Position numbers and translations under genes: made by a program. This document shows, piece by piece, positions 7,603-10,544 of a stretch of 10,544 bases of DNA. The stretch's first letter is position 1. Every line of letters begins with the position of its first letter. A model generated the notes under the pieces. That model was not told the DNA's origin. It saw only the letters and a program-made list of their open reading frames with translations, and ran no database searches. The stretch lies in NCBI GenBank assembly GCA_934359535.1, contig CAKRLN010000071.1, positions 1-10,544 on the forward strand. The letters run 5' to 3'. The DNA comes from an uncultured Lachnospiraceae bacterium. Its GTDB lineage: Bacteria; Bacillota; Clostridia; Lachnospirales; Lachnospiraceae.

Positions 7603-7617
7603 TTTTTGTGCTATAAC
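7589..7617 (+). promoter_or_regulatory. Sigma-A promoter of the DnaJ-like gene
   Basis: TTGACG (7589-7594), 17-base spacer, TATAAC (7612-7617): five of six consensus bases in each box. The -35 lies within the CIRCE spacer and the first base of its right arm. The expected transcript start is near 7624, giving a leader of about 118 bases. Confidence 0.8.
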
Positions 7618-7653
7618 ATATTCGAAACAAGAATAGGGACATCTTGGAGGACA

Positions 7654-7671
7654 ATGCTCCGACTGAGATGA
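7654..7671 (+). other. Possible 5-codon leader ORF (Met-Leu-Arg-Leu-Arg)
   Basis: ATG followed by four codons and TGA, preceded by a TGGAGG motif (7645-7650) at only 3 bases spacing, which is short for efficient initiation. It lies inside the leader of the DnaJ-like gene, just ahead of the terminator-like hairpin. It may be chance; listed because its position fits a leader peptide. Confidence 0.2.
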
Positions 7672-7673
7672 TA

Positions 7674-7727
7674 GAAGCAGGAGGTGCAAAGGACAAGAGT
7701 CTTAGGGCAGCTTCTGCTTTGTTTTTT
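7674..7727 (+). terminator. Terminator-like hairpin in the leader of the DnaJ-like gene (possible attenuator)
   Basis: GAAGCAGGAG (7674-7683) can pair with CTTCTGCTTT (7711-7720), 10 bp with two G-U pairs, followed by GTTTTTT (7721-7727). The loop is long (27 bases), so strength is uncertain. The 5' arm also contains part of a strong Shine-Dalgarno-like AGGAGGTG (7679-7686) with no start codon at a useful distance. It lies between the promoter and the ribosome site of the gene, so if it terminates it does so conditionally. Confidence 0.4.
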
Positions 7728-7742
7728 GTGAGGTGAGTGAAT

Positions 7743-8774
7743 ATGGAAGCAAAGAGAGATTATTATGAAGTGCTTGGCGTGGATAAAAACGCGGATGATG
7801 CTGCAATCAAGAAGGCTTACCGGAAGCTTGCAAAGAAATACCATCCGGATATGAACCATGGAAATGCGGATGCCGAGAAACGGTTTCAGGAAGTATCAGA
7901 AGCCTACGGTGTGCTTGGAGATAAAGAAAAGAGAAAATTATACGATGAATATGGTCCGATTGCGTTTGAGGCAGGCTTTGACCCGGAGCAGATGAAGCGT
8001 GCAAAGGAACAGGCACGCTATGGCAATCCGTTCGGCGGATTTTCCGGTGGATTCTCCTCGGATGGAACAAACGGCGGTTATCAGGAATTTCATTTTGAAG
8101 GCTCAGGCTTTGACGGAATGAATATGGATGACATTATGGAACAGTTGTTGGGTGGAAGACATCATGGCAGCAGGTTTCAGGATGATAGCACATTTCATGG
8201 GGACCGCAGGCAGGGCTTTGGCAGTTTTGCGGGTGGCCAGGAACGCAGAGAGGCTGGAAAGAATATAAAGACCGAGATCCCGATCAGCTTCGAGGAAGCA
8301 GTGTTTGGCTGTGACAAGCGCTTTACGTTAGAAGCATCTGACGGAAGCAGACAAAGCCTTGAAGTGCATATTCCGGCAGGAATCACAGATGGACAGTCTG
8401 TCCGGTTAAAAGGCAAAGGACAGAAGGGGTATCATGGTGCAGACGGCGATCTTCTGATTAAGGTTAAAGTTGGGGAAAAGCTTGGTTATGAACGGAAAGG
8501 ACAGGATGTTTATACGACTGTCAAGATCCCGTATACGACAGCGGTTCTCGGCGGTGAGACAAAGATCCATACGCTTTACGGGGATGTTGTCTGCAAAATC
8601 AAACCAGGAACCCAGTCCGGCGCAAAAATCCGGTTAAAGGGCAAAGGGATTGTTTCTATGAATAATCCGGTCGTACACGGAGATGAATATGCGGTTGTCT
8701 CCATCGAAGTTCCGACAAATCTAAGCGGTGCTGCAAAAGAGAAGCTGCGGGAATTTGAGAAGGCCTGTGGCTGA
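7743..8774 (+). CDS. Class II DnaJ-type (Hsp40) co-chaperone without zinc finger
   Basis: J-domain co-chaperone that stimulates DnaK ATPase and delivers substrate; cytosolic. 343 aa from ATG 7743. This start is preferred over the in-frame GTG at 7737 because GAGGTGA (7730-7736) is 6 bases from the ATG but abuts the GTG. The J domain spans about residues 5-70 with the HPD motif at 34-36 (KYHPDMN). A Gly/Phe-rich stretch follows (FGGFSGGF and on). There are no CxxCxGxG zinc-finger repeats, so it is of the CbpA/type II class rather than canonical DnaJ. The C-terminal half has both substrate-binding beta domains ([12 protein letters not shown], then [20 protein letters not shown] and RLKGKG). It stands alone behind its own CIRCE-controlled promoter, not in an hrcA-grpE-dnaK-dnaJ cluster. 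A canonical DnaJ probably exists elsewhere. Confidence 0.93.
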   Translation: MEAKRDYYEVLGVDKNADDAAIKKAYRKLAKKYHPDMNHGNADAEKRFQEVSEAYGVLGDKEKRKLYDEYGPIAFEAGFDPEQMKRAKEQARYGNPFGGFSGGFSSDGTNGGYQEFHFEGSGFDGMNMDDIMEQLLGGRHHGSRFQDDSTFHGDRRQGFGSFAGGQERREAGKNIKTEIPISFEEAVFGCDKRFTLEASDGSRQSLEVHIPAGITDGQSVRLKGKGQKGYHGADGDLLIKVKVGEKLGYERKGQDVYTTVKIPYTTAVLGGETKIHTLYGDVVCKIKPGTQSGAKIRLKGKGIVSMNNPVVHGDEYAVVSIEVPTNLSGAAKEKLREFEKACG

Positions 8775-8908
8775 TGAAAAAGTTACATATAGTAAAAATG
8801 CACAAAAATTGAGATGACATTTTATGAGGTTTGTACAGGTTTAGTATAGCTTTTTTCAAACTGCCATGCTATTATAATAACCGTAAAAACCCCCAATACA
8901 TTATATAA

Positions 8909-8933
8909 TTTTTACTATCCCCCATAGTAAAAA
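8909..8933 (+). repeat. Perfect AT-rich hairpin with C5 loop
   Basis: TTTTTACTAT (8909-8918), CCCCC, ATAGTAAAAA (8924-8933): a 10-bp perfect stem. No T run follows, so it is not a classical terminator. The 3' arm is an exact copy of 8789-8798, so the 5' arm could pair with either copy. Confidence 0.7.
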
Positions 8934-8943
8934 ACCTTCTCCT

Positions 8944-8978
8944 AAAAGGACAGCTGATCGATGGCTGTTCTTTTTTTT
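8944..8978 (+). terminator. Intrinsic terminator, probably of the DnaJ-like transcript
   Basis: AAAAGGACAGC (8944-8954) pairs with GCTGTTCTTTT (8964-8974), 11 bp with one G-U pair and a 9-base loop, followed by TTTT (8975-8978). It is the only convincing + strand terminator after the DnaJ-like gene, although about 170 bases behind its stop. Its 3' arm is shared with a second perfect inverted repeat. Confidence 0.8.
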
Positions 8979-8991
8979 AAAAAAAGAACAG
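8965..8991. repeat. 27-base perfect inverted repeat overlapping the terminator
   Basis: CTGTTC plus seven T (8965-8977), a central T, then seven A plus GAACAG (8979-8991): 13-base arms without a mismatch. It uses the same CTGTTC as the terminator 3' arm, so the two hairpins exclude each other. Confidence 0.75.
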
Positions 8992-9000
8992 TAAGTTCTT
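8984..9000 (-). terminator. Minus-strand-facing terminator hairpin
   Basis: AAGAAC (8984-8989) pairs with GTTCTT (8995-9000), loop AGTAA. Read on the minus strand it is followed by a run of T (complement of A8979-8985). With the hairpin at 8944 it would make a two-way terminator, although no minus-strand gene was found that would need it. Confidence 0.45.
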
Positions 9001-9027
9001 GCTATAGGAAGAAAAGACTACTATAAT
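8999..9027 (+). promoter_or_regulatory. Sigma-A promoter ahead of pncB
   Basis: TTGCTA (8999-9004), 17-base spacer, TATAAT (9022-9027), a perfect -10. The predicted start is near 9034, only about 6 bases before the ATG of the 24-codon ORF, so that ORF would be nearly leaderless. The -35 touches the last hairpin of the upstream cluster. Confidence 0.75.
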
Positions 9028-9039
9028 AAAGCGGATCAT

Positions 9040-9114
9040 ATGAAAAAAGCAAAGGAATTCCATAAAGCTGCAATGCGCGATGGAATCGTTCAGACAATGG
9101 GAGAAAAATTATGA
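9040..9114 (+). CDS. 24-codon ORF overlapping the pncB start
   Basis: Encodes MKKAKEFHKAAMRDGI plus eight more residues and stops at TGA 9112-9114, overlapping the pncB ATG (9111) as ATGA, the classical arrangement for translational coupling. The ribosome site is poor (GGAT at 3 bases). Codons look normal for the genome. The first 16 residues resemble what I remember of the N-terminus of AzlC-type branched-chain amino acid permeases (a basic stretch followed by RDGIP); the likeness then breaks off. It could be a leader peptide, a remnant of a deleted azlC-like gene that left its promoter to pncB, or simply an untranslated leader. Confidence 0.3.
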   Translation: MKKAKEFHKAAMRDGIVQTMGEKL

Positions 9115-10322
9115 TATTAAAACAGATTATCGGCAGCCTGTTAGAACAGGATATGTATAAATTCAGCATGGGACAGGCAATTTATCACAAATATACCGAT
9201 TATAAAACAACCTGGTCCTTTAAATGCAGAAATCAGGATGTTGTATTCACACCGGAGATGGTAGAAGAGATCCGGGAGCAGATTAAGGCATACTGTGACC
9301 TTAGGTTTACAGAGGAAGAGTTAGAGTATCTGCATCAGGTGCAGTGGATCAAGGGCTCTTATGTAGACTTTTTAAGACTGTGGCAGCCGCGGTTTGAAGA
9401 TTTTGAAATTACGGACAACGCAGAATGCGGGCTTGCGATCGAGACGCGGGGAACCTGGCTTAACACATCCATGTATGAGATTCCGACACTTGCAATCGTA
9501 AATGAAGTCTATTTTCGGATGGCATATGACTATGGTACGTTGTACGACAGCTTTAAAAAGCGCTTAGAGGATAAGATTACGGGGCTGACAACCGGGAAGT
9601 ATATACTTGGTGCATTCAGTGAATTTGGCCTTCGCAGAAGACTTTCAGCAGAAGCACAGGAGCTTGCGGTGCGTGAGCTTGCGGGAGCAGATTATTCTGG
9701 AAAATCCACCTTTGTTGGTACCTCCAACGTATATCTTGCAAGAAAATACAAACTTGCACCGGTTGGAACCATGGCACATGAGTGGATTATGTGTGTTGGA
9801 CAGGGCAATCACAAGCACAATCCGGCATACTCAAACTGGTATGCGATGGATGCGTGGGTGGCTGAGTATGGCATTTTAAACGGTATCGCACTGACCGATG
9901 CGATCACAACAGACTGCTTTTTAAAGGACTTCCAGCTCACCTATGCAACACTCTTTTCCGGGGTGCGCCACGACAGCGGAGACCCGTTTGACTGGGGCGA
10001 GAAAATGCTTGCACATTACAAAGCACTTGGAATCGATCCGGCACAGAAGACACTGCTATTTAGCGACAGTCTTGATTTTGAGCGCGCGCATAAGCTGTAT
10101 GAGCATTTTTCTGGCAAGGCAAAGGTTGCATTTGGAATCGGAACCTATATCTCAAACGATACCGATGTTCCGGCACTCAATATCGTCATGAAGACAACCG
10201 CCTGCAACGGAATGGATGTTGCCAAGATTTCCGACACACCAGGCAAAGGCATGTGCAAAAACCCGGAATATGTGGAATACCTGAAACGCTGCATCGACTG
10301 GCGCATGAATCATGACAAATAA
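9111..10322 (+). CDS. pncB: Nicotinate phosphoribosyltransferase
   Basis: Makes nicotinate mononucleotide from nicotinate and PRPP with ATP hydrolysis, the entry step of the Preiss-Handler NAD salvage route; cytosolic. 403 aa, close to the 400 aa of enterobacterial PncB. N-terminal LLEQDMYKFSMGQA (10-23) is a family signature. GTMAHEW (219-225) holds His223, corresponding to the histidine phosphorylated in Salmonella PncB (AHEW). GVRHDSGDP (284-292) and GIGTYISND (342-350) are the PRPP and phosphate-binding segments, and KISDTPGKG (372-380) is the conserved late motif. No truncation is seen. The start ATG has GGGAG (9099-9103) 7 bases upstream and overlaps a 24-codon ORF by four bases. It is followed by its own terminator, so it is probably transcribed alone. 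Confidence 0.97.
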   Translation: MILKQIIGSLLEQDMYKFSMGQAIYHKYTDYKTTWSFKCRNQDVVFTPEMVEEIREQIKAYCDLRFTEEELEYLHQVQWIKGSYVDFLRLWQPRFEDFEITDNAECGLAIETRGTWLNTSMYEIPTLAIVNEVYFRMAYDYGTLYDSFKKRLEDKITGLTTGKYILGAFSEFGLRRRLSAEAQELAVRELAGADYSGKSTFVGTSNVYLARKYKLAPVGTMAHEWIMCVGQGNHKHNPAYSNWYAMDAWVAEYGILNGIALTDAITTDCFLKDFQLTYATLFSGVRHDSGDPFDWGEKMLAHYKALGIDPAQKTLLFSDSLDFERAHKLYEHFSGKAKVAFGIGTYISNDTDVPALNIVMKTTACNGMDVAKISDTPGKGMCKNPEYVEYLKRCIDWRMNHDK

Positions 10323-10332
10323 AAATGAGATG

Positions 10333-10355
10333 AGGGCAAAAGGTATTTTGACCCT
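10333..10355 (+). repeat. Hairpin just after pncB
   Basis: AGGGCAAAA (10333-10341) pairs with TTTTG-A-CCCT (10346-10355) with one bulged A and a GGTA loop. Only a TTG follows, so it is a weak terminator at best; it may protect the 3' end of the messenger. Confidence 0.45.
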
Positions 10356-10380
10356 TGTATCAGAAAGATAAAAAAAGTAT

Positions 10381-10417
10381 AAAATCCCGCTTCTGTTCTT
10401 GACGGAAACGGGATTTT
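10381..10417 (+). terminator. Probable intrinsic terminator of pncB
   Basis: AAAATCCCG (10381-10389) pairs perfectly with CGGGATTTT (10409-10417). The loop extends the stem with TTCTG/CGGAA. The T run is short and lies within the stem on the + strand. An A-rich tract upstream (10368-10384) would serve as the T tract on the minus strand, so it may work in both directions. Confidence 0.7.
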
Positions 10418-10447
10418 GCGTTATAGTACTCGCTGCTTTACCAAAGA

Positions 10448-10544
10448 ATAGGTAATTGCGAAACTCTTAGTTAAGCAGGATTTCATTGTGAAAAGTGACA
10501 AAAAGATTAAGAAGACACTGGGGAGCGGCCGGTACTTAGGCGCT
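10448..10544. mobile_element. Second copy of the MITE-like element, left 97 bases (cut by window end)
   Basis: Aligns without gaps to 7067-7163, 86 of 97 identical. All 11 differences lie in the first 51 bases and the last 46 are identical. It begins with the same ATAGG end and has the same orientation. The next 116 bases, including the right end, fall outside the window. The 9 bases before it are TACCAAAGA, the predicted target duplication. Confidence 0.85.

Larger units (their letters stand above)
8775..9110. other. 336-base AT-rich intergenic region
   Basis: Lies between the DnaJ-like gene and pncB. From 5' to 3' it holds an AT-rich stretch with two ATAGTAAAAA repeats (8789-8798, 8924-8933), a hairpin with a C5 loop (8909-8933), three overlapping hairpins (8944-9000), a strong promoter (8999-9027) and a 24-codon ORF (9040-9114) that runs into pncB. 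A TATAAT also occurs at 8873-8878, and an extended -10-like TGCTATTAT overlaps it at 8867-8875, but neither has a convincing -35. No larger ORF or recognised RNA family was seen. Confidence 0.7.

Noticed and set aside
7662..7671. TPP riboswitch, from the CTGAGATGA motif in the leader of the DnaJ-like gene
   Set aside because: The other conserved THI-box segments (ACCTGATCTGG and the AATACCAGCG-type part) are absent, and a heat-shock chaperone is not an expected target.
7737..7742. GTG 7737 as the start of the DnaJ-like gene
   Set aside because: The Shine-Dalgarno GAGGTGA ends at 7736, directly abutting this GTG; ATG 7743 has normal 6-base spacing and matches the usual J-domain N-terminus.
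8656..8859. Minus-strand 67-codon ORF reaching into the spacer after the DnaJ-like gene
   Set aside because: Mostly antisense to the DnaJ-like gene, with no clear ribosome site or recognisable protein; its start side is in low-complexity AT-rich DNA.

Overview
The window reads as chromosomal DNA of a Gram-positive, low-to-middle GC anaerobe, most likely a member of the Lachnospiraceae (Roseburia/Agathobacter/Lachnospira type). This rests on protein style and codon use (many GCA, GAA and CTT codons), purine-rich Shine-Dalgarno sites, a class I PyrC, a two-subunit PyrK/PyrD (type 1B) dihydroorotate dehydrogenase and a CIRCE heat-shock operator. The genus is inference; no rRNA or other marker is present. 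All convincing genes lie on the + strand.

Layout. 1-1191 is the C-terminal part of a family 1 extracellular solute-binding lipoprotein, whose start lies off the window. It is followed 15 bases later by a transmembrane methyl-accepting chemotaxis protein (1207-2964). A strong intrinsic terminator (about 2984-3025) closes that unit, and a good sigma-A promoter overlaps its 3' arm. This promoter drives a pyrimidine operon, pyrC-pyrF-pyrK-pyrD (3068-7066), covering dihydroorotase, OMP decarboxylase, and the electron-transfer and catalytic subunits of dihydroorotate dehydrogenase. pyrB and pyrE are not here.

Directly at the pyrD stop codon sits a 213-bp transposase-less element (7067-7279). It has imperfect terminal inverted repeats and an exact 9-bp target duplication, CATGAATAA, which is the last two codons plus stop of pyrD. 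Removing it would put a conserved-looking 85-aa acidic protein gene (7309-7566) about 20 bases behind pyrD, so the element appears to have split an operon. The left 97 bases of a second copy, same orientation, 86/97 identical, start at 10448 and run off the window.

7567-8774 is a heat-shock unit: a perfect CIRCE operator overlapping the -35 of a near-consensus promoter, a structured leader of about 118 bases with a terminator-like hairpin, and a class II (zinc-finger-less) DnaJ-type co-chaperone. The 336-base gap 8775-9110 is AT-rich and holds nested alternative hairpins, a strong promoter, and a 24-codon ORF overlapping the next start by ATGA. The last gene is pncB, nicotinate phosphoribosyltransferase (9111-10322), followed by hairpins that include a probable terminator.

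Most of the window is ordinary housekeeping. The least explained parts are the inverted-repeat element family, the leader of the DnaJ-like gene, and the hairpin cluster with a tiny ORF ahead of pncB. I see no CRISPR array, tRNA, rRNA, phage gene or defence system.
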